Shown: positions 13,101-25,050, counted from the first letter of the stretch. The stretch: 64,000 nt of DNA from Steinernema hermaphroditum (GCA_030435675.1 CM059621.1:12400001-12464000), one strand, 5' to 3'. The notes: generated by a model not told the origin, from the sequence alone. Made by a program: numbers and translations.

Positions 13101-13805
13101 ATGATATGGTACTTTGGAGCAGGAGGGTCAGATGCGGAGCTCTTGGTATGAGCAAGGGCCCTGCTGTCTCGAATTGAAAGTTTTGCAGGAAACTAAGATA
13201 GTCCACAGTAATCCCAACGGGAATAGGCGCGTTCGATCAGGCTCGTGCAGTAGTACAAGATTCAATCATAAAAATGATATGGTACTTTGGAGCAGGAGGG
13301 TCAGATGCAGAGCTTTTGGTATGAGCAAGGGCCCTGCTGTCTCGAATTGAAAGTTTTGCAGGAAACTAAGATAGTCCACAGTAATCCCAACGGGAATAGG
13401 CGCGTTTGATCAGGCTCGTGCAGTTCTACAAGATCCAATCATAAAAATGATATGGTACTTTGGAGCAGGAGGGTCAGATGCGGAGCTCTTGGTATGAGCA
13501 AGGGCCCTGCTGTCTCGAATTGAAAGTTTTGCAGGAAACTAAGATAGTCCACAGTAATCCCAACGGGAATAGGCGCGTTTGATCAGGCTCGTGCAGTTCT
13601 ACAAGATCCAATCATAAAAATGATATGGTACTTTGGAGCAGGAGGGTCAGATGCAGAGCTTTTGGTATGAGCAAGGGCCCTGCTGTCTCGAATTGAAAGT
13701 TTTGCAGGAAACTAAGATAGTCCACAGTAATCCCAACGGGAATAGGCGCGTTTGATCAGGCTCGTGCAGTTCTACAAGATTCAATCATAAAAATGATATG
13801 GTACT

Positions 13806-14843
13806 TTGGAGCAGGAGGGTCAGATGCAGAGCTTTTGGTATGAGCAAGGGCCCTGCTGTCTCGAATTGAAAGTTTTGCAGGAAACTAAGATAGTCCACAG
13901 TAATCCCAACGGGAATAGGCGCGTTTGATCAGGCTCGTGCAGTTCTACAAGATTCAATCATAAAAATGATATGGTACTTTGGAGCAGGAGGGTCAGATGC
14001 GGAGCTCTTGGTATGAGCAAGGGCCCTGCTGTCTCGAATTGAAAGTTTTGCAGGAAACTAAGATAGTCCACAGTAATCCCAACGGGAATAGGCGCGTTCG
14101 ATCAGGCTCGTGCAGTTGTACAAGATTCAATCATAAAAATGATATGGTACTTTGGAGCAGGAGGGTCAGATGCAGAGCTTTTGGTATGAGCAAGGGCCCT
14201 GCTGTCTCGAATTGAAAGTTTTGCAGGAAACTAAGATAGTCCACAGTAATCCCAACGGGAATAGGCGCGTTTGATCAGGCTCGTGCAGTTCTACAAGATT
14301 CAATCATAAAAATGATATGGTACTTTGGAGCAGGAGGGTCAGATGCGGAGCTCTTGGTATGAGCAAGGGCCCTGCTGTCTCGAATTGAAAGTTTTGCAGG
14401 AAACTAAGATAGTCCACAGTAATCCCAACGGGAATAGGCGCGTTCGATCAGGCTCGTGCAGTTCTACAAGATTCAATCATAAAAATGATATGGTACTTTG
14501 GAGCAGGAGGGTCAGATGCAGAGCTTTTGGTATGAGCAAGGGCCCTGCTGTCTCGAATTGAAAGTTTTGCAGGAAACTAAGATAGTCCACAGTAATCCCA
14601 ACGGGAATAGGCGCGTTTGATCAGGCTCGTGCAGTTCTACAAGATTCAATCATAAAAATGATATGGTACTTTGGAGCAGGAGGGTCAGATGCGGAGCTCT
14701 TGGTATGAGCAAGGGCCCTGCTGTCTCGAATTGAAAGTTTTGCAGGAAACTAAGATAGTCCACAGTAATCCCAACGGGAATAGGCGCGTTCGATCAGGCT
14801 CGTGCAGTTCTACAAGATTCAATCATAAAAATGATATGGTACT
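13806..14843 (+). repeat. Two-monomer (346-bp) higher-order repeat, three copies
   Basis: Monomers alternate strictly. One type has TTTGATC followed by GCGGAGCTC in the next unit; the other has TTCGATC followed by GCAGAGCTTTT. Three dimers follow one another (starts 13806, 14152, 14498). The first copy differs by TTGTAC in its second monomer. Confidence 0.75.
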
Positions 14844-15362
14844 TTGGAGCAGGAGGGTCAGATGCAGAGCTTTTGGTATGAGCAAGGGCCCTGCTGTCTC
14901 GAATTGAAAGTTTTGCAGGAAACTAAGATAGTCCACAGTAATCCCAACGGGAATAGGCGCGTTCGATCAGGCTCGTGCAGTTCTACAAGATTCAATCATA
15001 AAAATGATATGGTACTTTGGAGCAGGAGGGTCAGATGCAGAGCTTTTGGTATGAGCAAGGGCCCTGCTGTCTCGAATTGAAAGTTTTGCAGGAAACTAAG
15101 ATAGTCCACAGTAATCCCAACGGGAATAGGCGCGTTTGATCAGGCTCGTGCAGTTCTACAAGATCCAATCATAAAAATGATATGGTACTTTGGAGCAGGA
15201 GGGTCAGATGCAGAGCTTTTGGTATGAGCAAGGGCCCTGCTGTCTCGAATTGAAAGTTTTGCAGGAAACTAAGATAGTCCACAGTAATCCCAACGGGAAT
15301 AGGCGCGTTTGATCAGGCTCGTGCAGTTCTACAAGATTCAATCATAAAAATGATATGGTACT

Positions 15363-18300
15363 TTGGAGCAGGAGGGTCAGATGCAGAGCTCTTGGTATGA
15401 GCAAGGGCCCTGCTGTCTCGAATTGAAAGTTTTGCAGGAAACTAAGATAGTCCACAGTAATCCCAACGGGAATAGGCGCGTTTGATCAGGCTCGTGCAGT
15501 TCTACAAGATTCAATCATAAAAATGATATGGTACTTTGGAGCAGGAGGGTCAGATGCGGAGCTCTTGGTATGAGCAAGGGCCCTGCTGTCTCGAATTGAA
15601 AGTTTTGCAGGAAACTAAGATAGTCCACAGTAATCCCAACGGGAATAGGCGCGTTTGATCAGGCTCGTGCAGTTCTACAAGATTCAATCATAAAAATGAT
15701 ATGGTACTTTGGAGCAGGAGGGTCAGATGCGGAGCTCTTGGTATGAGCAAGGGCCCTGCTGTCTCGAATTGAAAGTTTTGCAGGAAACTAAGATAGTCCA
15801 CAGTAATCCCAACGGGAATAGGCGCGTTTGATCAGGCTCGTGCAGTTCTACAAGATTCAATCATAAAAATGATATGGTACTTTGGAGCAGGAGGGTCAGA
15901 TGCAGAGCTTTTGGTATGAGCAAGGGCCCTGCTGTCTCGAATTGAAAGTTTTGCAGGAAACTAAGATAGTCCACAGTAATCCCAACGGGAATAGGCGCGT
16001 TTGATCAGGCTCGTGCAGTTCTACAAGATCCAATCATAAAAATGATATGGTACTTTGGAGCAGGAGGGTCAGATGCAGAGCTTTTGGTATGAGCAAGGGC
16101 CCTGCTGTCTCGAATTGAAAGTTTTGCAGGAAACTAAGATAGTCCACAGTAATCCCAACGGGAATAGGCGCGTTCGATCAGGCTCGTGCAGTTCTACAAG
16201 ATTCAATCATAAAAATGATATGGTACTTTGGAGCAGGAGGGTCAGATGCAGAGCTTTTGGTATGAGCAAGGGCCCTGCTGTCTCGAATTGAAAGTTTTGC
16301 AGGAAACTAAGATAGTCCACAGTAATCCCAACGGGAATAGGCGCGTTTGATCAGGCTCGTGCAGTTCTACAAGATTCAATCATAAAAATGATATGGTACT
16401 TTGGAGCAGGAGGGTCAGATGCGGAGCTCTTGGTATGAGCAAGGGCCCTGCTGTCTCGAATTGAAAGTTTTGCAGGAAACTAAGATAGTCCACAGTAATC
16501 CCAACGGGAATAGGCGCGTTTGATCAGGCTCGTGCAGTTCTACAAGATTCAATCATAAAAATGATATGGTACTTTGGAGCAGGAGGGTCAGATGCGGAGC
16601 TCTTGGTATGAGCAAGGGCCCTGCTGTCTCGAATTGAAAGTTTTGCAGGAAACTAAGATAGTCCACAGTAATCCCAACGGGAATAGGCGCGTTTGATCAG
16701 GCTCGTGCAGTTCTACAAGATCCAATCATAAAAATGATATGGTACTTTGGAGCAGGAGGGTCAGATGCAGAGCTTTTGGTATGAGCAAGGGCCCTGCTGT
16801 CTCGAATTGAAAGTTTTGCAGGAAACTAAGATAGTCCACAGTAATCCCAACGGGAATAGGCGCGTTCGATCAGGCTCGTGCAGTTCTACAAGATTCAATC
16901 ATAAAAATGATATGGTACTTTGGAGCAGGAGGGTCAGATGCAGAGCTTTTGGTATGAGCAAGGGCCCTGCTGTCTCGAATTGAAAGTTTTGCAGGAAACT
17001 AAGATAGTCCACAGTAATCCCAACGGGAATAGGCGCGTTTGATCAGGCTCGTGCAGTTCTACAAGATTCAATCATAAAAATGATATGGTACTTTGGAGCA
17101 GGAGGGTCAGATGCGGAGCTCTTGGTATGAGCAAGGGCCCTGCTGTCTCGAATTGAAAGTTTTGCAGGAAACTAAGATAGTCCACAGTAATCCCAACGGG
17201 AATAGGCGCGTTTGATCAGGCTCGTGCAGTTCTACAAGATTCAATCATAAAAATGATATGGTACTTTGGAGCAGGAGGGTCAGATGCGGAGCTCTTGGTA
17301 TGAGCAAGGGCCCTGCTGTCTCGAATTGAAAGTTTTGCAGGAAACTAAGATAGTCCACAGTAATCCCAACGGGAATAGGCGCGTTTGATCAGGCTCGTGC
17401 AGTTCTACAAGATTCAATCATAAAAATGATATGGTACTTTGGAGCAGGAGGGTCAGATGCAGAGCTTTTGGTATGAGCAAGGGCCCTGCTGTCTCGAATT
17501 GAAAGTTTTGCAGGAAACTAAGATAGTCCACAGTAATCCCAACGGGAATAGGCGCGTTTGATCAGGCTCGTGCAGTTCTACAAGATCCAATCATAAAAAT
17601 GATATGGTACTTTGGAGCAGGAGGGTCAGATGCAGAGCTTTTGGTATGAGCAAGGGCCCTGCTGTCTCGAATTGAAAGTTTTGCAGGAAACTAAGATAGT
17701 CCACAGTAATCCCAACGGGAATAGGCGCGTTCGATCAGGCTCGTGCAGTTCTACAAGATTCAATCATAAAAATGATATGGTACTTTGGAGCAGGAGGGTC
17801 AGATGCAGAGCTTTTGGTATGAGCAAGGGCCCTGCTGTCTCGAATTGAAAGTTTTGCAGGAAACTAAGATAGTCCACAGTAATCCCAACGGGAATAGGCG
17901 CGTTTGATCAGGCTCGTGCAGTTCTACAAGATTCAATCATAAAAATGATATGGTACTTTGGAGCAGGAGGGTCAGATGCGGAGCTCTTGGTATGAGCAAG
18001 GGCCCTGCTGTCTCGAATTGAAAGTTTTGCAGGAAACTAAGATAGTCCACAGTAATCCCAACGGGAATAGGCGCGTTTGATCAGGCTCGTGCAGTTCTAC
18101 AAGATTCAATCATAAAAATGATATGGTACTTTGGAGCAGGAGGGTCAGATGCGGAGCTCTTGGTATGAGCAAGGGCCCTGCTGTCTCGAATTGAAAGTTT
18201 TGCAGGAAACTAAGATAGTCCACAGTAATCCCAACGGGAATAGGCGCGTTCGATCAGGCTCGTGCAGTTCTACAAGATTCAATCATAAAAATGATATGGT

Positions 18301-19514
18301 ACTTTGGAGCAGGAGGGTCAGATGCAGAGCTTTTGGTATGAGCAAGGGCCCTGCTGTCTCGAATTGAAAGTTTTGCAGGAAACTAAGATAGTCCACAGTA
18401 ATCCCAACGGGAATAGGCGCGTTCGATCAGGCTCGTGCAGTTCTACAAGATTCAATCATAAAAATGATATGGTACTTTGGAGCAGGAGGGTCAGATGCGG
18501 AGCTCTTGGTATGAGCAAGGGCCCTGCTGTCTCGAATTGAAAGTTTTGCAGGAAACTAAGATAGTCCACAGTAATCCCAACGGGAATAGGCGCGTTCGAT
18601 CAGGCTCGTGCAGTTCTACAAGATTCAATCATAAAAATGATATGGTACTTTGGAGCAGGAGGGTCAGATGCGGAGCTCTTGGTATGAGCAAGGGCCCTGC
18701 TGTCTCGAATTGAAAGTTTTGCAGGAAACTAAGATAGTCCACAGTAATCCCAACGGGAATAGGCGCGTTTGATCAGGCTCGTGCAGTTCTACAAGATCCA
18801 ATCATAAAAATGATATGGTACTTTGGAGCAGGAGGGTCAGATGCAGAGCTTTTGGTATGAGCAAGGGCCCTGCTGTCTCGAATTGAAAGTTTTGCAGGAA
18901 ACTAAGATAGTCCACAGTAATCCCAACGGGAATAGGCGCGTTCGATCAGGCTCGTGCAGTTCTACAAGATCCAATCATAAAAATGATATGGTACTTTGGA
19001 GCAGGAGGGTCAGATGCAGAGCTTTTGGTATGAGCAAGGGCCCTGCTGTCTCGAATTGAAAGTTTTGCAGGAAACTAAGATAGTCCACAGTAATCCCAAC
19101 GGGAATAGGCGCGTTCGATCAGGCTCGTGCAGTTCTACAAGATTCAATCATAAAAATGATATGGTACTTTGGAGCAGGAGGGTCAGATGCGGAGCTCTTG
19201 GTATGAGCAAGGGCCCTGCTGTCTCGAATTGAAAGTTTTGCAGGAAACTAAGATAGTCCACAGTAATCCCAACGGGAATAGGCGCGTTCGATCAGGCTCG
19301 TGCAGTTCTACAAGATTCAATCATAAAAATGATATGGTACTTTGGAGCAGGAGGGTCAGATGCGGAGCTCTTGGTATGAGCAAGGGCCCTGCTGTCTCGA
19401 ATTGAAAGTTTTGCAGGAAACTAAGATAGTCCACAGTAATCCCAACGGGAATAGGCGCGTTCGATCAGGCTCGTGCAGTTCTACAAGATTCAATCATAAA
19501 AATGATATGGTACT
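15363..19514 (+). repeat. Nested 3/4/5-monomer higher-order repeat marked by GAGCTC doublets
   Basis: Pairs of adjacent GCGGAGCTC monomers recur, separated by runs of GCAGAGCTTTT monomers, and an AGATCC monomer usually closes each cycle in a background of AGATTC. Doublets start near 15557, 16422, 17114, 17979, 18498 and 19190, so intervals are 865, 692, 865, 519 and 692 bp (5, 4, 5, 3 and 4 monomers). Within 15363-17784 most units also have TTTGATC, with one TTCGATC monomer just before each doublet. The block 16747-17611 is the clearest five-monomer unit; 16055-16746 looks like the same unit with one monomer lost. Confidence 0.75.
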
Positions 19515-20074
19515 TTGGAGCAGGAGGGTCAGATGCAGAGCTTTTGGTATGAGCAAGGGCCCTGCTGTCTCGAATTGAAAGTTTTGCAGGAAACTAAGAT
19601 AGTCCACAGTAATCCCAACGGGAATAGGCGCGTTCGATCAGGCTCGTGCAGTTCTACAAGATTCAATCATAAAAATGATATGGTACTTTGGAGCAGGAGG
19701 GTCAGATGCAGAGCTTTTGGTATGAGCAAGGGCCCTGCTGTCTCGAATTGAAAGTTTTGCAGGAAACTAAGATAGTCCACAGTAATCCCAACGGGAATAG
19801 GCGCGTTCGATCAGGCTCGTGCAGTTCTACAAGATCCAATCATAAAAATGATATGGTACTTTGGAGCAGGAGGGTCAGATGCAGAGCTTTTGGTATGAGC
19901 AAGGGCCCTGCTGTCTCGAATTGAAAGTTTTGCAGGAAACTAAGATAGTCCACAGTAATCCCAACGGGAATAGGCGCGTTCGATCAGGCTCGTGCAGTTC
20001 TACAAGATCCAATCATAAAAATGATATGGTACTTTGGAGCAGGAGGGTCAGATGCAGAGCTTTTGGTATGAGCA

Positions 20075-20082
20075 AGGGCCCT
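20075..20082. repeat. Palindrome AGGGCCCT, representative copy
   Basis: This perfect 8-bp palindrome contains GGGCCC (the ApaI site) and overlaps the CENP-B-box-like motif. It is present in most monomers of the AGCAAGGGCCC class, so an ApaI digest should cut the array into a 173-bp ladder. Confidence 0.8.
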
Positions 20083-20094
20083 GCTGTCTCGAAT
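20078..20094 (-). other. CENP-B-box-like motif, representative copy in the forward array
   Basis: On the - strand this 17-mer is ATTCGAGACAGCAGGGC. The mammalian CENP-B box core is NTTCGNNNNANNCGGGN. Eight of the nine fixed bases match; the single mismatch is A for C at the start of CGGG. It recurs in most monomers with GGGCCCTGCTGTCTCGAAT. Monomers of the AACAAGGCCTC class have two core mismatches. This is only a similarity to a known protein-binding site; no binding is shown. Confidence 0.35.
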
Positions 20095-20131
20095 TGAAAG
20101 TTTTGCAGGAAACTAAGATAGTCCACAGTAA

Positions 20132-20142
20132 TCCCAACGGGA
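20132..20142. repeat. Short inverted repeat TCCC-AAC-GGGA, representative copy
   Basis: Four-base arms flank a three-base loop. It lies next to the CpG-rich GGCGCG segment. In units with TCCAGCGGGA the left arm is altered to one mismatch or a shifted pairing. Confidence 0.6.
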
Positions 20143-20145
20143 ATA

Positions 20146-20155
20146 GGCGCGTTCG
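20146..20155. other. CpG cluster GGCGCGTTCG, representative copy
   Basis: Three of the monomer's six CpG dinucleotides lie within these ten bases; the others are in AACGGG, CTCGTG and CTCGAA. This short segment is where most of the C-to-T and G-to-A variation of the array is found (TTTGATC, GGTGCG, GGCGTG, GGCGCA), as expected for decay of methylated CpG. Confidence 0.75.
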
Positions 20156-20184
20156 ATCAGGCTCGTGCAGTTCTACAAGATCCA

Positions 20185-20198
20185 ATCATAAAAATGAT
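20185..20198. repeat. Short dyad ATCAT-AAAA-ATGAT, representative copy
   Basis: Two five-base arms flank a four-A centre. The array-wide GATATGG to GCTATGG change alters the fourth base of the right arm, reducing the uninterrupted arm to three pairs. Monomers of the 7-24 kb region keep the dyad; 37.4-43.3 kb and essentially all of the inverted array have lost it. Confidence 0.7.
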
Positions 20199-22628
20199 AT
20201 GGTACTTTGGAGCAGGAGGGTCAGATGCAGAGCTTTTGGTATGAGCAAGGGCCCTGCTGTCTCGAATTGAAAGTTTTGCAGGAAACTAAGATAGTCCACA
20301 GTAATCCCAACGGGAATAGGCGCGTTCGATCAGGCTCGTGCAGTTCTACAAGATCCAATCATAAAAATGATATGGTACTTTGGAGCAGGAGGGTCAGATG
20401 CAGAGCTTTTGGTATGAGCAAGGGCCCTGCTGTCTCGAATTGAAAGTTTTGCAGGAAACTAAGATAGTCCACAGTAATCCCAACGGGAATAGGCGCGTTC
20501 GATCAGGCTCGTGCAGTTCTACAAGATTCAATCATAAAAATGATATGGTACTTTGGAGCAGGAGGGTCAGATGCAGAGCTTTTGGTATGAGCAAGGGCCC
20601 TGCTGTCTCGAATTGAAAGTTTTGCAGGAAACTAAGATAGTCCACAGTAATCCCAACGGGAATAGGCGCGTTCGATCAGGCTCGTGCAGTTCTACAAGAT
20701 CCAATCATAAAAATGATATGGTACTTTGGAGCAGGAGGGTCAGATGCAGAGCTTTTGGTATGAGCAAGGGCCCTGCTGTCTCGAATTGAAAGTTTTGCAG
20801 GAAACTAAGATAGTCCACAGTAATCCCAACGGGAATAGGCGCGTTCGATCAGGCTCGTGCAGTTGTACAAGATTCAATCATAAAAATGATATGGTACTTT
20901 GGAGCAGGAGGGTCAGATGCAGAGCTTTTGGTATGAGCAAGGGCCCTGCTGTCTCGAATTGAAAGTTTTGCAGGAAACTAAGATAGTCCACAGTAATCCC
21001 AACGGGAATAGGCGCGTTCGATCAGGCTCGTGCAGTTCTACAAGATCCAATCATAAAAATGATATGGTACTTTGGAGCAGGAGGGTCAGATGCAGAGCTT
21101 TTGGTATGAGCAAGGGCCCTGCTGTCTCGAATTGAAAGTTTTGCAGGAAACTAAGATAGTCCACAGTAATCCCAACGGGAATAGGCGCGTTCGATCAGGC
21201 TCGTGCAGTTCTACAAGATTCAATCATAAAAATGATATGGTACTTTGGAGCAGGAGGGTCAGATGCAGAGCTTTTGGTATGAGCAAGGGCCCTGCTGTCT
21301 CGAATTGAAAGTTTTGCAGGAAACTAAGATAGTCCACAGTAATCCCAACGGGAATAGGCGCGTTCGATCAGGCTCGTGCAGTTCTACAAGATCCAATCAT
21401 AAAAATGATATGGTACTTTGGAGCAGGAGGGTCAGATGCAGAGCTTTTGGTATGAGCAAGGGCCCTGCTGTCTCGAATTGAAAGTTTTGCAGGAAACTAA
21501 GATAGTCCACAGTAATCCCAACGGGAATAGGCGCGTTCGATCAGGCTCGTGCAGTTCTACAAGATTCAATCATAAAAATGATATGGTACTTTGGAGCAGG
21601 AGGGTCAGATGCAGAGCTCTTGGTATGAGCAAGGGCCCTGCTGTCTCGAATTGAAAGTTTTGCAGGAAACTAAGATAGTCCACAGTAATCCCAACGGGAA
21701 TAGGCGCGTTCGATCAGGCTCGTGCAGTTGTACAAGATTCAATCATAAAAATGATATGGTACTTTGGAGCAGGAGGGTCAGATGCAGAGCTTTTGGTATG
21801 AGCAAGGGCCCTGCTGTCTCGAATTGAAAGTTTTGCAGGAAACTAAGATAGTCCACAGTAATCCCAACGGGAATAGGCGCGTTCGATCAGGCTCGTGCAG
21901 TTCTACAAGATTCAATCATAAAAATGATATGGTACTTTGGAGCAGGAGGGTCAGATGCAGAGCTTTTGGTATGAGCAAGGGCCCTGCTGTCTCGAATTGA
22001 AAGTTTTGCAGGAAACTAAGATAGTCCACAGTAATCCCAACGGGAATAGGCGCGTTCGATCAGGCTCGTGCAGTTCTACAAGATCCAATCATAAAAATGA
22101 TATGGTACTTTGGAGCAGGAGGGTCAGATGCAGAGCTTTTGGTATGAGCAAGGGCCCTGCTGTCTCGAATTGAAAGTTTTGCAGGAAACTAAGATAGTCC
22201 ACAGTAATCCCAACGGGAATAGGCGCGTTCGATCAGGCTCGTGCAGTTCTACAAGATTCAATCATAAAAATGATATGGTACTTTGGAGCAGGAGGGTCAG
22301 ATGCAGAGCTTTTGGTATGAGCAAGGGCCCTGCTGTCTCGAATTGAAAGTTTTGCAGGAAACTAAGATAGTCCACAGTAATCCCAACGGGAATAGGCGCG
22401 TTCGATCAGGCTCGTGCAGTTCTACAAGATTCAATCATAAAAATGATATGGTACTTTGGAGCAGGAGGGTCAGATGCAGAGCTTTTGGTATGAGCAAGGG
22501 CCCTGCTGTCTCGAATTGAAAGTTTTGCAGGAAACTAAGATAGTCCACAGTAATCCCAACGGGAATAGGCGCGTTCGATCAGGCTCGTGCAGTTCTACAA
22601 GATTCAATCATAAAAATGATATGGTACT

Positions 22629-25050
22629 TTGGAGCAGGAGGGTCAGATGCAGAGCTCTTGGTATGAGCAAGGGCCCTGCTGTCTCGAATTGAAAGTTTTG
22701 CAGGAAACTAAGATAGTCCACAGTAATCCCAACGGGAATAGGCGCGTTTGATCAGGCTCGTGCAGTTCTACAAGATTCAATCATAAAAATGATATGGTAC
22801 TTTGGAGCAGGAGGGTCAGATGCAGAGCTTTTGGTATGAGCAAGGGCCCTGCTGTCTCGAATTGAAAGTTTTGCAGGAAACTAAGATAGTCCACAGTAAT
22901 CCCAACGGGAATAGGCGCGTTTGATCAGGCTCGTGCAGTTCTACAAGATTCAATCATAAAAATGATATGGTACTTTGGAGCAGGAGGGTCAGATGCAGAG
23001 CTTTTGGTATGAGCAAGGGCCCTGCTGTCTCGAATTGAAAGTTTTGCAGGAAACTAAGATAGTCCACAGTAATCCCAACGGGAATAGGCGCGTTTGATCA
23101 GGCTCGTGCAGTTCTACAAGATTCAATCATAAAAATGATATGGTACTTTGGAGCAGGAGGGTCAGATGCAGAGCTTTTGGTATGAGCAAGGGCCCTGCTG
23201 TCTCGAATTGAAAGTTTTGCAGGAAACTAAGATAGTCCACAGTAATCCCAACGGGAATAGGCGCGTTTGATCAGGCTCGTGCAGTTCTACAAGATCCAAT
23301 CATAAAAATGATATGGTACTTTGGAGCAGGAGGGTCAGATGCAGAGCTTTTGGTATGAGCAAGGGCCCTGCTGTCTCGAATTGAAAGTTTTGCAGGAAAC
23401 TAAGATAGTCCACAGTAATCCCAACGGGAATAGGCGCGTTCGATCAGGCTCGTGCAGTTCTACAAGATTCAATCATAAAAATGATATGGTACTTTGGAGC
23501 AGGAGGGTCAGATGCAGAGCTTTTGGTATGAGCAAGGGCCCTGCTGTCTCGAATTGAAAGTTTTGCAGGAAACTAAGATAGTCCACAGTAATCCCAACGG
23601 GAATAGGCGCGTTTGATCAGGCTCGTGCAGTTCTACAAGATTCAATCATAAAAATGATATGGTACTTTGGAGCAGGAGGGTCAGATGCAGAGCTTTTGGT
23701 ATGAGCAAGGGCCCTGCTGTCTCGAATTGAAAGTTTTGCAGGAAACTAAGATAGTCCACAGTAATCCCAACGGGAATAGGCGCGTTCGATCAGGCTCGTG
23801 CAGTTCTACAAGATCCAATCATAAAAATGATATGGTACTTTGGAGCAGGAGGGTCAGATGCAGAGCTTTTGGTATGAGCAAGGGCCCTGCTGTCTCGAAT
23901 TGAAAGTTTTGCAGGAAACTAAGATAGTCCACAGTAATCCCAACGGGAATAGGCGCGTTCGATCAGGCTCGTGCAGTTCTACAAGATTCAATCATAAAAA
24001 TGATATGGTACTTTGGAGCAGGAGGGTCAGATGCAGAGCTTTTGGTATGAGCAAGGGCCCTGCTGTCTCGAATTGAAAGTTTTGCAGGAAACTAAGATAG
24101 TCCACAGTAATCCCAACGGGAATAGGCGCGTTTGATCAGGCTCGTGCAGTTCTACAAGATTCAATCATAAAAATGATATGGTACTTTGGAGCAGGAGGGT
24201 CAGATGCAGAGCTTTTGGTATGAGCAAGGGCCCTGCTGTCTCGAATTGAAAGTTTTGCAGGAAACTAAGATAGTCCACAGTAATCCCAACGGGAATAGGC
24301 GCGTTTGATCAGGCTCGTGCAGTTCTACAAGATTCAATCATAAAAATGATATGGTACTTTGGAGCAGGAGGGTCAGATGCAGAGCTTTTGGTATGAGCAA
24401 GGGCCCTGCTGTCTCGAATTGAAAGTTTTGCAGGAAACTAAGATAGTCCACAGTAATCCCAACGGGAATAGGCGCGTTTGATCAGGCTCGTGCAGTTCTA
24501 CAAGATCCAATCATAAAAATGCTATGGTACTTTGGAGCAGGAGGGTCAGATGCAGAGCTTTTGGTATGAGCAAGGGCCCTGCTGTCTCGAATTGAAAGTT
24601 TTGCAGGAAACTAAGATAGTCCACAGTAATCCCAACGGGAATAGGCGCGTTTGATCAGGCTCGTGCAGTTCTACAAGATTCAATCATAAAAATGATATGG
24701 TACTTTGGAGCAGGAGGGTCAGATGCAGAGCTTTTGGTATGAGCAAGGGCCCTGCTGTCTCGAATTGAAAGTTTTGCAGGAAACTAAGATAGTCCACAGT
24801 AATCCCAACGGGAATAGGCGCGTTTGATCAGGCTCGTGCAGTTCTACAAGATTCAATCATAAAAATGATATGGTACTTTGGAGCAGGAGGGTCAGATGCA
24901 GAGCTTTTGGTATGAGCAAGGGCCCTGCTGTCTCGAATTGAAAGTTTTGCAGGAAACTAAGATAGTCCACAGTAATCCCAACGGGAATAGGCGCGTTTGA
25001 TCAGGCTCGTGCAGTTCTACAAGATCCAATCATAAAAATGATATGGTACT
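22629..25050 (+). repeat. TTTGATC-rich tract with three-monomer (519-bp) blocks
   Basis: Most monomers carry the TTTGATC form. The last six make two 519-bp blocks (24013-24531 and 24532-25050), each with AGATTC, AGATTC, AGATCC in succession. The first block's last monomer has GCTATGG (near 24530), the first such monomer seen since about 6.4 kb; the second block has GATATGG there. Confidence 0.75.

Larger units (their letters stand above)
7525..19400 (+). repeat. GCGGAGCTC-marked domain with higher-order structure
   Basis: Many monomers here read GATGCGGAGCTCTTGG (containing GAGCTC) where the array norm is GATGCAGAGCTTTTGG. First seen in this run near 7599 and last near 19361; outside it I saw a single instance near 2580. 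Apart from this, 7.5-13.8 kb alternates TTCTAC, TAGAAC and TTGTAC forms, while 13.8-18.2 kb is dominated by TTTGATC plus AGATTC monomers. All monomers here carry GATATGG. The sharp boundaries suggest that one ancestral segment was amplified to fill about 12 kb. Confidence 0.85.
19515..22628 (+). repeat. Highly uniform monomer stretch
   Basis: Nearly every unit has TTCGATC, GATATGG and GCAGAGCTTTT. The main remaining difference is AGATCC against AGATTC, with a few TTGTAC monomers (about 20864, 21729) and two GCAGAGCTCTT monomers (about 21613, 22650). The low variant content suggests recent homogenisation. Confidence 0.8.

Noticed and set aside
20146..20162. CENP-B box in the TTCGATCAGG segment
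   Set aside because: TTCG is present, but the fixed A and the CGGG do not follow; the better candidate is the TTCGAGACAGCAGGG segment.
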